DNA from: Flavobacterium tistrianum
GTDB taxonomy: Bacteria > Bacteroidota > Bacteroidia > Flavobacteriales > Flavobacteriaceae
Assembly: GCF_003254545.1 (NCBI RefSeq)
Contig: NZ_QJRH01000062.1
Span: 98,445 to 162,444 of the forward strand
Length of the DNA stretch: 64,000 nt
Reading direction: 5' to 3'
The first letter of the stretch is position 1. Each line of letters begins with the position of its first letter. The notes beneath the pieces were generated by a model. That model saw only the letters and a list, made by a program, of their open reading frames with translations. It did not search any database and was not told where the DNA came from. The translations under genes were made by a program, and so were the position numbers. Shown one piece after another: positions 1 through 7,704 of this stretch.

Positions 1-1174
1 GCAAAATCTGAATCTTTCAGACGAATTTGAATCGACTATTTTATTAAAAAGAGAAGATTTGCAAATTGTTCGTTCATATAAAATTAGAGGCGCTTATAAT
101 AAGATTTCTTCGTTAAACGAAAAAGAAAAAGCAAACGGAACTGTATGCGCAAGTGCAGGAAATCATGCTCAAGGTGTTGCCTATTCTTGCAATCTTTTAA
201 AGATTCATGGTAAAATTTACATGCCAAAAACTACTCCAAAACAAAAGGTAAAACAAGTTCAACTATTCGGAAAATCGTTTGTTGAAATTGTTTTAACTGG
301 AGATACTTTTGATGATGCTTATGCTTCTGCAACTGCTGATGCCATCAAAAATCATAAAACATTTATTCATCCTTTTGATGATGAAAAAGTAATTGCAGGA
401 CAAGGAACTGTAGGATTGGAAATCTTGGAAAGTTTTAAAGAACCAATCGATTATGTTTTTGTTCCAATTGGCGGCGGTGGACTGGCCTCGGGATTATCAG
501 AAGTTTTTAAACATTTAAGTCCGCACACCAAAATAATCGGCGTTGAGCCAAAAGGCGCTCCTTCGATGAAAACATCAATTGAAGAAAACAAAAATACACC
601 GCTAAAATCAATCGATAAATTTGTAGACGGTGCAGCGGTTAAACAAGTTGGCGATAAAACTTTTGAAATCTGCCGATACAATCTTGAAGATATTATTTTG
701 GTTCCAGAAGGAAAAGTCTGCACCACAATTTTAAGATTATATAACGAAGAAGCCATGGTGGTTGAACCTGCTGGAGCTTTAACAATTGCTGCTTTGGATT
801 TTTATAAAGATAAAATTAAAGGAAAAAATGTAGTCTGCATTGTAAGCGGAAGCAATAACGACATTGAAAGAACTGCCGAAATAAAAGAACGTTCTTTACT
901 TTATGAAGGCTTAATGCATTATTTTATGATTCAGTTTCCACAGCGTCCAGGGGCTTTAAAAGAATTTGTCAATAATATTTTAGGTCCAGATGACGACATC
1001 ACATATTTCCAGTTTGCTAAGAAAAACAGCCGCGAAGTAGGTTCTGTCGTAGTTGGTTTAGAATTGAAAAATAAAAATGATATTATGCCAATTAAATTGA
1101 AGATGACCGAAAATGGTTTTGAGTTTCAATATCTGAATGACAATCAGGATTTGTTTACGCAATTGATTGGATAA
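1..1174 (+). CDS. ilvA: Threonine dehydratase (5' end outside window)
   Basis: PLP-dependent threonine ammonia-lyase, the first step from threonine to isoleucine. The frame is open from base 2 and already in conserved sequence, so the true start lies upstream of the window. The motif SYKIRGAYN carries the PLP-binding lysine, and the Gly-rich loop GGGGLASG binds the PLP phosphate. The C-terminal 90 residues (from about EGLMHYFMIQF) form the ACT-like regulatory domain, here the single-ACT type common in Bacteroidota. The downstream hairpin at 1185-1214 ends the transcript. Only the first few dozen residues are missing, and identification is firm. Confidence 0.95.
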   Translation, partial: QNLNLSDEFESTILLKREDLQIVRSYKIRGAYNKISSLNEKEKANGTVCASAGNHAQGVAYSCNLLKIHGKIYMPKTTPKQKVKQVQLFGKSFVEIVLTGDTFDDAYASATADAIKNHKTFIHPFDDEKVIAGQGTVGLEILESFKEPIDYVFVPIGGGGLASGLSEVFKHLSPHTKIIGVEPKGAPSMKTSIEENKNTPLKSIDKFVDGAAVKQVGDKTFEICRYNLEDIILVPEGKVCTTILRLYNEEAMVVEPAGALTIAALDFYKDKIKGKNVVCIVSGSNNDIERTAEIKERSLLYEGLMHYFMIQFPQRPGALKEFVNNILGPDDDITYFQFAKKNSREVGSVVVGLELKNKNDIMPIKLKMTENGFEFQYLNDNQDLFTQLIG

Positions 1175-1184
1175 AATAAAAAAC

Positions 1185-1214
1185 AAAGGCTGTCAGATGG
1201 GATGACAGCCTTTT
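1185..1214. terminator. Bidirectional terminator between ilvA and GH30 gene
   Basis: An 11-bp perfect stem (AAAGGCTGTCA / TGACAGCCTTT) with a 7-base loop, followed by a short T tract on the plus strand. It lies between two convergent genes, so it can serve both. Confidence 0.8.
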
Positions 1215-1253
1215 CAAATTCAATACAAATTACTAATTGAATTGTGGATGTAA

Positions 1254-3419
1254 TTATTGCTTCAAGATTTTTTTCGAATACGAACCTTTACTATCGTTAA
1301 CTTTTACGATGTAAACGCCTTTTGGCAATCGAGAAATTTCTATTTCAGCTTGATTTCCTTTTACAAATTTTACATTTTTCTTCAAAACTGGCTGTCCAGT
1401 AATATTGAAAACCTGCACTTCAGCATCTCCTTCATGACTCGTGTCAATTTTTAAAGAATCATCTGTTTCATTTACAAAAATCGTCATATCATTTGAGCTT
1501 GTATTTTCAACTACAGGAGTTTGCACCGCCAAAGCACTTTTTGCTGTAGAAGATTCAACCTGCACCAACTGCCACTGCTGATTTAAACCTCCTGTATAAG
1601 CCCAAATCTGAATATTGGCACCATTTGCCGTAGAAACGTTTTCAACATCAAGCGATTTACCACTGTTCACATTTATAATTTTATAATATCCAGTGCCAAG
1701 ACTTGTTACTGTCCATTTAAATTCATTAGAAGATGAAAACGTTTTTTGCTGTACTTTTAATCCATCAGCTGTTCCGTTGTTTTCAACAGCCAAATACATT
1801 CCAGTCGATTTTACGATGATGTAATAATTACCGCTTCCGTCAGGAACAAATTTCCAACGTTGGTTACTTCCTCCTCCGTTTGTTATATCATATTGCTGAA
1901 TTCTGCTTCCGCTTGCAGTAGCATTGTCAGCCACATCTAAACCTTTGTTACTGTTTCTTGAAATAATGTTATAATATCCAGGAAATTCGGTAGCAGGCGG
2001 TGTTCCAGAGCTCCAAGTAAAAGTAACTGCGGACGAAGCTGGAACAGCATAATTAAATGCCGAAGATCCTGAAACTACTTTTATCGTATTTGATGAACCG
2101 CCAGAATTGTATACTACAAGTGCAGTTGATCCGTCAGGGTTTTTGAAAGCAGCAGACTGAATACTGCTGTTTGTGCTTGAAGCCCCAATTCGCAAAGCAC
2201 CAGGTTTTACAAATTTTGAAATTTGACCAATAATATAATACGCTACATTTTTAGTATAGCTTGTACTATTATTAACTGTAATAGCGCCTAAACAAGTACT
2301 GCATCCTCCAGGAGTACGAGGGCCTAGGCTTGCATTATTCGCGGCATTCCATTCTAAAACTGTTTTAGACCAGTTATTTGTACTGCCTATCACAACATTT
2401 TGCATATGCCAGCCAAAATCTCCACTAAAACTTCCGCCCGAACCAGTGTATTGTTCTGTAAAATAAACGTTTTTATTGGTTTGAGTTTTCACTGTTGACA
2501 TAGCTGAGATATTTCCTAAATACAAGTGAAATGCTGCTCCGTCAACATAAGAACTATTATTTAAAACATCAATCGGATAAGCTGTATTATCGCAATTGTG
2601 GTCAAACGCGATAATTTTAATGTTTCCGTAACCCGCAGCTGCCATCTGAGGTCCAAGCTGCTGGTTGATGAAATTCTTTTGCTCTGTAGAATTCATCAGC
2701 ATACTCGGTTCGTTATTTGGATTTTCTGGCTCGTTTTGTGGTGTAATTGCCCAAATATTGATACCTTGTGCTTTCATAGCATCAAAATATTTTACGAAGT
2801 ATTTTGCATACGCTGCATAATATTGCGTTTGCAGAGAACCTCCAACCCAAGATCCATTGGTTTTCATCCATCGTGGAGCAGACCAAGGTGTTGCTAAGAT
2901 TTTGATGTTAGGATTAATCAACAGAATCTTTTTAAGGATTGGAACTAAATAAGTCAAATCAGGTCCGTTCAAACTAAAGTTGTTCATGTTGGTATCTCCC
3001 GAAGTTTCATTATAACTATAAGAAGAACTGCTTAAATCTGAAGCTCCAATACTGATACGAACAACACTTGCATTTAATCCCGTTGTTGGATTGTATAAAT
3101 CATTCAACAATTGGTTTTGCTGTGTGGCAGCCATTCCGGAAATGACTTCGCAGCTTCCTTCAGTAAGAGTATAACCGAATCCGTCCATAGTTTGATAGGT
3201 CGTTCCTGCATTTACTGTTACAGTTGAAGGATTGGTTCCCGAATTGGTTCCAAAACTTACCGTTGCCTGCTGCTGTAGTAGTTTAGTCTGATCTCCTGAA
3301 GTAATAAACGGAGTTACCGTCTGAGCGTTTAAGCTGTTCATGAATAAAAGCGTACTGCAACATAATAGTTTCAACGCTTTACTTACCCGAATTGTAGGTG
3401 TTTGAGTAGTTTTGTGCAT
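1254..3419 (-). CDS. Secreted GH30-family glycosidase with ricin-type lectin and T9SS sorting domain
   Basis: A 721-aa exported glycoside hydrolase. Residues about 10-33 are a signal peptide ending NAQ. Residues about 55-480 match the GH30 family (glucosylceramidase / endo-beta-1,6-glucanase type). The acid/base is probably E230 in TPQNEPENP and the nucleophile E322 in VYFTEQYTG. Residues about 495-640 form a beta-trefoil ricin-type lectin (CBM13-like) with repeated QW motifs (SNQRW, LNQQW). The last 70 residues, ending GVYIVKVNDSKGSYSKKILKQ, are a type A T9SS sorting domain, which predicts export through the type IX system and cell-surface or medium release. The substrate is inferred as a beta-glucan or similar polymer and is not proven. 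It is a monocistronic gene with a long AT-rich upstream region. Confidence 0.9.
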   Translation of the reverse strand: MHKTTQTPTIRVSKALKLLCCSTLLFMNSLNAQTVTPFITSGDQTKLLQQQATVSFGTNSGTNPSTVTVNAGTTYQTMDGFGYTLTEGSCEVISGMAATQQNQLLNDLYNPTTGLNASVVRISIGASDLSSSSYSYNETSGDTNMNNFSLNGPDLTYLVPILKKILLINPNIKILATPWSAPRWMKTNGSWVGGSLQTQYYAAYAKYFVKYFDAMKAQGINIWAITPQNEPENPNNEPSMLMNSTEQKNFINQQLGPQMAAAGYGNIKIIAFDHNCDNTAYPIDVLNNSSYVDGAAFHLYLGNISAMSTVKTQTNKNVYFTEQYTGSGGSFSGDFGWHMQNVVIGSTNNWSKTVLEWNAANNASLGPRTPGGCSTCLGAITVNNSTSYTKNVAYYIIGQISKFVKPGALRIGASSTNSSIQSAAFKNPDGSTALVVYNSGGSSNTIKVVSGSSAFNYAVPASSAVTFTWSSGTPPATEFPGYYNIISRNSNKGLDVADNATASGSRIQQYDITNGGGSNQRWKFVPDGSGNYYIIVKSTGMYLAVENNGTADGLKVQQKTFSSSNEFKWTVTSLGTGYYKIINVNSGKSLDVENVSTANGANIQIWAYTGGLNQQWQLVQVESSTAKSALAVQTPVVENTSSNDMTIFVNETDDSLKIDTSHEGDAEVQVFNITGQPVLKKNVKFVKGNQAEIEISRLPKGVYIVKVNDSKGSYSKKILKQ

Positions 3420-3795
3420 TCTTTTGTGGTTTTGGTTTGATAATTAGTTTTTTCTTATTTATTCAGTATTATTTTACTAAAACAGCACAATATTATGAGT
3501 ATTTTTAAAACATTCTCATTTTTTAAACTTTACAAATACACATCAAATTAAAAAAATTGATATAACAAAAACTAGTCTTATTGTTTTTCAAAACACTGAA
3601 AAACAATCTTTTAAAAAATTAAAAATCATAAAAAACTTACCTGTTAAAACCTAAATAACTTATCATAAAATAAAAAATCTATACAAATCCTTACAAAATG
3701 TGATTTTGCCTAGCAATTAAAGGGCATATGACAATTATCAGGGAAGCAAAAGAAAGATATATTGTATTTTTGCAGCTTACTTAAAATACAATAAA
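3420..3795. other. Divergent intergenic region (376 bp)
   Basis: Very AT-rich spacer between the divergent GH30 and haemoglobin genes. It holds no plausible gene. A Bacteroidota -7 element (TATTTTTG, 3765-3772) sits 24 bases before the haemoglobin start; I do not see a clear TTG -33 partner. The GH30 promoter must lie in the left part but I cannot pinpoint it. Confidence 0.5.
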
Positions 3796-4206
3796 ATGAC
3801 AGCTTTAAAAGATATTTCGACAATTGAAGACATTCAGCAAATGGTTAACAGCTTTTATGCAAATGTTAGAAAGGACGATCTAATTGGGCCGATATTTAAT
3901 GACAAACTACAAGATCGCTGGGAGTCTCATCTTCAAAAAATGTATAATTTTTGGCAAACTATTTTATTTGATGTTCGCGCTTATTCTGGAACTCCCTTTC
4001 CTCCGCATAAACAATTACCGGTAGACAAAACGCATTTTGATCGCTGGATCGCAATTTTTAATTCGACAATCGATTCGCAATTTGCAGGACCAATAACAGA
4101 AGAAGCAAAAATGCGTGCTACTAATATGGCTTTTATGTTCAGCCATAAAATTGAATATTTCAGAAATGCAGAAAATGAAATGAGAAATGCAATAAAAAAA
4201 TCTTAA
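3796..4206 (+). CDS. Group III truncated haemoglobin
   Basis: A 136-aa haem protein of the truncated haemoglobin family, group III (HbP type). The pattern LIGPIFND, then HLQKMYNFWQTILF, then the proline-rich PFPPHKQLP segment and HFDRWIAIFNSTID is typical. H80 in DKTHFDRW is the expected proximal haem ligand. Family roles include oxygen, NO or peroxide chemistry; none is shown by the sequence. It is a short single gene followed by an unrelated small exported protein. Confidence 0.88.
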   Translation: MTALKDISTIEDIQQMVNSFYANVRKDDLIGPIFNDKLQDRWESHLQKMYNFWQTILFDVRAYSGTPFPPHKQLPVDKTHFDRWIAIFNSTIDSQFAGPITEEAKMRATNMAFMFSHKIEYFRNAENEMRNAIKKS

Positions 4207-4282
4207 AGAAATTCTTTCAAATAAAAAGCAGAACTTTATATTTGAATAAATGAATTAAACCCAAATCTTTATTCTTTTATTT

Positions 4283-4729
4283 ATGAAAAAAGTAATTTTC
4301 TTTATTGCAATCTGTTTCTCTTTTTTAAACCAACTATCAGCACAATCTCAAACTTCAATTTCCAATTTATATAAAGGAACTGTTGACGGAAAAACTCCTA
4401 TAACGGTTTATATTAAAACAGAAGAAAATCCTTGCACTGCAGATTTAATGTTTACTTCTATGTATCGCTACAACAAATCTAACAATTGGATTCAACTGAA
4501 TGTTACTCAGGGTAAAAAGAAAGAAAATGAATTTGTTATGGTTGAACAAGGTTTTAGCGGTGTTTTAATTTTGCAGAAAAACGGAAATACATTTACAGGT
4601 TTATGGATTAGTCCAGACACTAAAAAGCAGTTAAAAGTTGATCTAAAAGAAGCTACAATGACTAAAAAAGAATCGGAAAATTTCGAAAAGACAATGGAAA
4701 AAGTGAATTATGAAAATAATGACTGCTAG
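4283..4729 (+). CDS. Small exported protein of unknown function
   Basis: 148 residues with an N-terminal signal peptide (MKKVIFFIAICFSFLNQLSA, cleavage about residue 20) and a short beta-rich body with no motif I recognise (for example GTVDGKTPITVYIKTEENPC and TFTGLWISPDTKKQLKVDL). The pattern GTVDGK...PITVYI followed by FTGLWISPD resembles small periplasmic proteins found in many Bacteroidota. No catalytic residues are apparent. It is probably periplasmic, because no lipobox is present. Confidence 0.7.
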   Translation: MKKVIFFIAICFSFLNQLSAQSQTSISNLYKGTVDGKTPITVYIKTEENPCTADLMFTSMYRYNKSNNWIQLNVTQGKKKENEFVMVEQGFSGVLILQKNGNTFTGLWISPDTKKQLKVDLKEATMTKKESENFEKTMEKVNYENNDC

Positions 4730-4866
4730 AATTCCATTTATTTCCACCTTTGTAAAATCTACAAAAATGCAATAAAAGTCAATTTCGAATAAAAATTTTG
4801 TGATGGATGATAAAAAAACGAACCGTAAATTCGTAATTTTACATTTTAATCTACAACGTTTTCGAA

Positions 4867-6630
4867 ATGAATCCAAACATTGAAACCAATCCGTTATTAG
4901 AGCGATTGCCTAAACATTTACAGCAATTTATTAAACCTCAAGATTATAGCGATTACACTCCTATCAATCAGGCGGTTTGGCGATATGTTATGCGCAAAAA
5001 TGTAGATTATCTTTCTAAAGTTGCGCATCATTCTTATCTGGAAGGTTTGCGTAAAACAGGAATCGAAATTGATTCTATTCCGAGTATGTACGGTATGAAC
5101 CGAATTCTTAGCGAAATTGGCTGGGCAGCGGTTGCCGTTGACGGATTTATTCCGCCAAATGCTTTTATGGAATTTCAAGCTTATAATGTTCTCGTTATTG
5201 CATCTGATATTCGTCAATTAGAACATATTGAATATACTCCTGCTCCAGACATCATACACGAAGGCGCCGGCCACGCTCCTATAATTGCAAATCCTGAATA
5301 TGCTGAATATTTAAGACGTTTTGGCGAAATTGGCTGTAAAGCAATTTCTTCTCACAAAGATTATCAAATGTATGAAGCAATTCGTCTGCTTTCTATTTTG
5401 AAAGAAGCCGAAGATACTCCACAAGAAAAAATTGATGAAGCAGAAAAAGCGGTTGCCGATTTGCAAAATGATATGGGAGAATTGTCTGAAATGGCACAAA
5501 TTAGAAACCTACATTGGTGGACAGTTGAATACGGTTTGATTGGAACCGTTGAAAATCCGAAAATATATGGTGCGGGATTGCTTTCTTCAATTGGCGAAAG
5601 CGCCCACTGTATGACCGATAATGTAAAGAAAATCCCTTATGATATTTCTGCTGCGAATCAGAATTTTGATATTACGCAATTACAGCCACAACTTTATGTA
5701 ACTCCGAATTTTTCTTATTTAAGTTTAGTTCTGGAAGAATTTGCCAATAAGATGGCTCTGCGAACTGGAGGTCTTTCTGGAATTAAAAAACTGATTCAAT
5801 CAAATGCTTTAGGAACTATTGAATTAAGCACTGGTCTGCAAATTTCAGGAGTTTTCACCAATGTTATTGAAGATGAAGGAAAACCCGTTTACATCCAAAC
5901 TACAGGAAAAACTGCTTTGGCTTACCGCGAAAAAGAATTAGTTGGTCACGGAACGTTAACCCATCCGCACGGATTTGGAAGTCCGATTGGGAAATTGAAA
6001 GGTTTTAATCTTGCAATTGAAGATATGAGTCCGAAGGATTTACAGGCTTATAGTATCGTGGAAAACGAAACTGTAAAACTGGAATTTGAAGGCAATATTA
6101 TTGTGGAAGGTGAAATTATTACAGGTTCTCGAAATCTTCACGGAGAAATTATTTTAATCAGTTTTAGAAATTGCACCGTAACTCATGGAGAAACTGTTTT
6201 GTTTCAACCTGAATGGGGCAATTACGATATGGCAATTGGTAAAAAAGTGATTTCTGCATTTTCAGGTCCTGCCGATGTAAATAGTTTTGACTTAATCAGT
6301 ATTGTTCCTTCAAGTAAAACGATCAAAGCAAAACATACTGAAAAGCGCGACGAATTAGAGCATTTATATGCAACCGTTAGAGATATTAGAACAAATAAAA
6401 GCGCTAAAACAGAATTAAAATCTGTTTTTGAGAAACTGAAAAGCAACCACTCTAACGACTGGTTATTATCTGTCGAAATCGCAGAACTTTTGAAAGATTC
6501 TGATGAAAAACAGCTTTTACAAGAAGTCTTAGTTCATTTAGATCAATTGAAAGTAAAACGTCCTGAAATTGCACATTTGATTTCGGGTGGTTTGGATTTG
6601 ATTTTTGATAATTTGCCACAATCCCGATAG
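4867..6630 (+). CDS. Aromatic amino acid (phenylalanine-4) hydroxylase with long C-terminal extension
   Basis: 587-aa pterin-dependent non-haem iron hydroxylase. The iron ligands are H131 and H136 in IIHEGAGHAP and E221 in WWTVEYGLIG, the conserved 2-His-1-Glu facial triad of the family. It would turn phenylalanine (or another aromatic amino acid) into its hydroxylated form. Compact bacterial PAH enzymes are about 260-300 residues. This one carries about 270 extra residues after the catalytic core, a form I associate with Bacteroidota, and their role is unknown to me. The last codons and the stop lie inside a genomic palindrome (6622-6639), so the exact C-terminus was probably set by a repeat insertion. 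Confidence 0.9.
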   Translation: MNPNIETNPLLERLPKHLQQFIKPQDYSDYTPINQAVWRYVMRKNVDYLSKVAHHSYLEGLRKTGIEIDSIPSMYGMNRILSEIGWAAVAVDGFIPPNAFMEFQAYNVLVIASDIRQLEHIEYTPAPDIIHEGAGHAPIIANPEYAEYLRRFGEIGCKAISSHKDYQMYEAIRLLSILKEAEDTPQEKIDEAEKAVADLQNDMGELSEMAQIRNLHWWTVEYGLIGTVENPKIYGAGLLSSIGESAHCMTDNVKKIPYDISAANQNFDITQLQPQLYVTPNFSYLSLVLEEFANKMALRTGGLSGIKKLIQSNALGTIELSTGLQISGVFTNVIEDEGKPVYIQTTGKTALAYREKELVGHGTLTHPHGFGSPIGKLKGFNLAIEDMSPKDLQAYSIVENETVKLEFEGNIIVEGEIITGSRNLHGEIILISFRNCTVTHGETVLFQPEWGNYDMAIGKKVISAFSGPADVNSFDLISIVPSSKTIKAKHTEKRDELEHLYATVRDIRTNKSAKTELKSVFEKLKSNHSNDWLLSVEIAELLKDSDEKQLLQEVLVHLDQLKVKRPEIAHLISGGLDLIFDNLPQSR

Positions 6631-6639
6631 CTATCGGGA
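6622..6639. repeat. Palindrome TCCCGATAGCTATCGGGA, copy 1
   Basis: Perfect 18-bp palindrome. Identical copies occur at 36305-36322 and 36429-36446. This one overlaps the final codons and stop (TAG) of the hydroxylase gene. It is likely a dispersed palindromic repeat of the host genome. Confidence 0.85.
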
Positions 6640-6730
6640 CTAAGACGCAAAGTTTTTATTTTTCTCGCTAATTGTGCTGATTTTTTAATCTCGCAAAGGC
6701 GCAGAGTCGCAAAATTATTTTGCTTGTTTT

Positions 6731-6824
6731 GTCATTTCGACGAAGGAGAAATCACACTAGAAATTCCGCGTAGTAATATCACTATGTCGATTTACGAGTC
6801 TGATTTCTCCTTCGTCGAAATGAC
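6731..6824. repeat. Hairpin repeat with 23-bp perfect inverted arms, copy A
   Basis: Arms at 6731-6753 and 6802-6824 are exact reverse complements (starting GTCATTTCGACGAAGGAG) around a 48-base centre. Copy B with the same arms but an unrelated centre is at 20168-20264. It looks like a MITE- or REP-like element. It sits in the spacer downstream of the hydroxylase gene and of the converging DUF4230 gene. Confidence 0.85.
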
Positions 6825-6881
6825 AAGATTGTGGAAAGAAGCCTTTGTTACTTTGTCGCTTTGTTGCTTTGAACCTCAAAA

Positions 6882-7511
6882 TCACAATTTCAAATCCTGA
6901 GTCAATTCTGTTTCAGATTCAATAGTTTTTCCGTTGTATTGCAGTTTCCAACCCATCGAATTGGTCATGATTAAAATCTTAGACAATTCGCTTATTAGTC
7001 TATTTTGAGCGTTTGTTTTAAGAGTAGAATTTTCGATTTTCTTAGCTAGATTCGCTTTTACCGATTTGTTGATTTTATTATAATCATCTCCCGTAAACGG
7101 ATTCAGTTTACTTTGCTCAACATCGTAAAACTGAATATCTGGATTTATGGTGATTTCTTCTTTCGGGATATTTAAAATTGTGATGGTTTTATTTTTTTCA
7201 TCAATATCATATTTCATTTGATGCAGATCATAAGCAACGGTCACATTTGCATTGACCACAATTAGCGCTTTTTTCTCAAAAGAAATCATGTCCATCAAAT
7301 ATTTCTGCTGATTTTTATATGTAATGACTTCCGAGAAATGCCCTTCGGTAACAACCAATTTTCCAACGTTAAGAATCTGCTGCTGAATTAAATTGGTATT
7401 GTACTGAATATCTGAATCGTCTTCTTTTTTGAACTGGCAATATTTAAAGGCCAAGACAATAAGTAAAACAATCACCCCAACGCCTATAATTCTTTTGATC
7501 AAGTTTTGCAT
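6882..7511 (-). CDS. DUF4230 membrane-anchored protein
   Basis: 209 residues from the internal Met (MQNLIKRIIGVGVIVLL). I prefer this start to one 20 codons upstream because the extra segment is polar and unlike the family. A single N-terminal transmembrane segment (about residues 6-23) is followed by a soluble domain matching DUF4230: LVVTEGHFSEVITYK, then NVTVAYDLHQMKYDIDEKN, then the GWKLQYNG end. The family's function is unknown. The domain is probably periplasmic. Confidence 0.8.
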   Translation of the reverse strand: MQNLIKRIIGVGVIVLLIVLAFKYCQFKKEDDSDIQYNTNLIQQQILNVGKLVVTEGHFSEVITYKNQQKYLMDMISFEKKALIVVNANVTVAYDLHQMKYDIDEKNKTITILNIPKEEITINPDIQFYDVEQSKLNPFTGDDYNKINKSVKANLAKKIENSTLKTNAQNRLISELSKILIMTNSMGWKLQYNGKTIESETELTQDLKL

Positions 7512-7558
7512 TCCTATAATATATTTAAACGAATTTACTTCATTTTTTCTTTCTTTTC

Positions 7559-7682
7559 GCCACGAATTCACGAATTTTCGCTAATTCCTTTGGCTTTAAA
7601 ATATGAAAGTATTTCACAAATCAAATTCGAAAAATTCGACCTAGCTAATCAGCAAATTAAAAATAATTCGTGAATTCGTGGC
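7559..7682. repeat. 18-bp inverted repeat flanking an intergenic insert
   Basis: GCCACGAATTCACGAATT at 7559-7576 is exactly inverted at 7665-7682, around 88 bases of AT-rich DNA. It lies between the DUF4230 gene and the 3' end of tamL. It looks like a non-coding mobile or palindromic genomic repeat rather than a simple terminator, because the loop is long. Confidence 0.75.
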
Positions 7683-7704
7683 TAATCGAACCCAGGAAAT
7701 AAAT

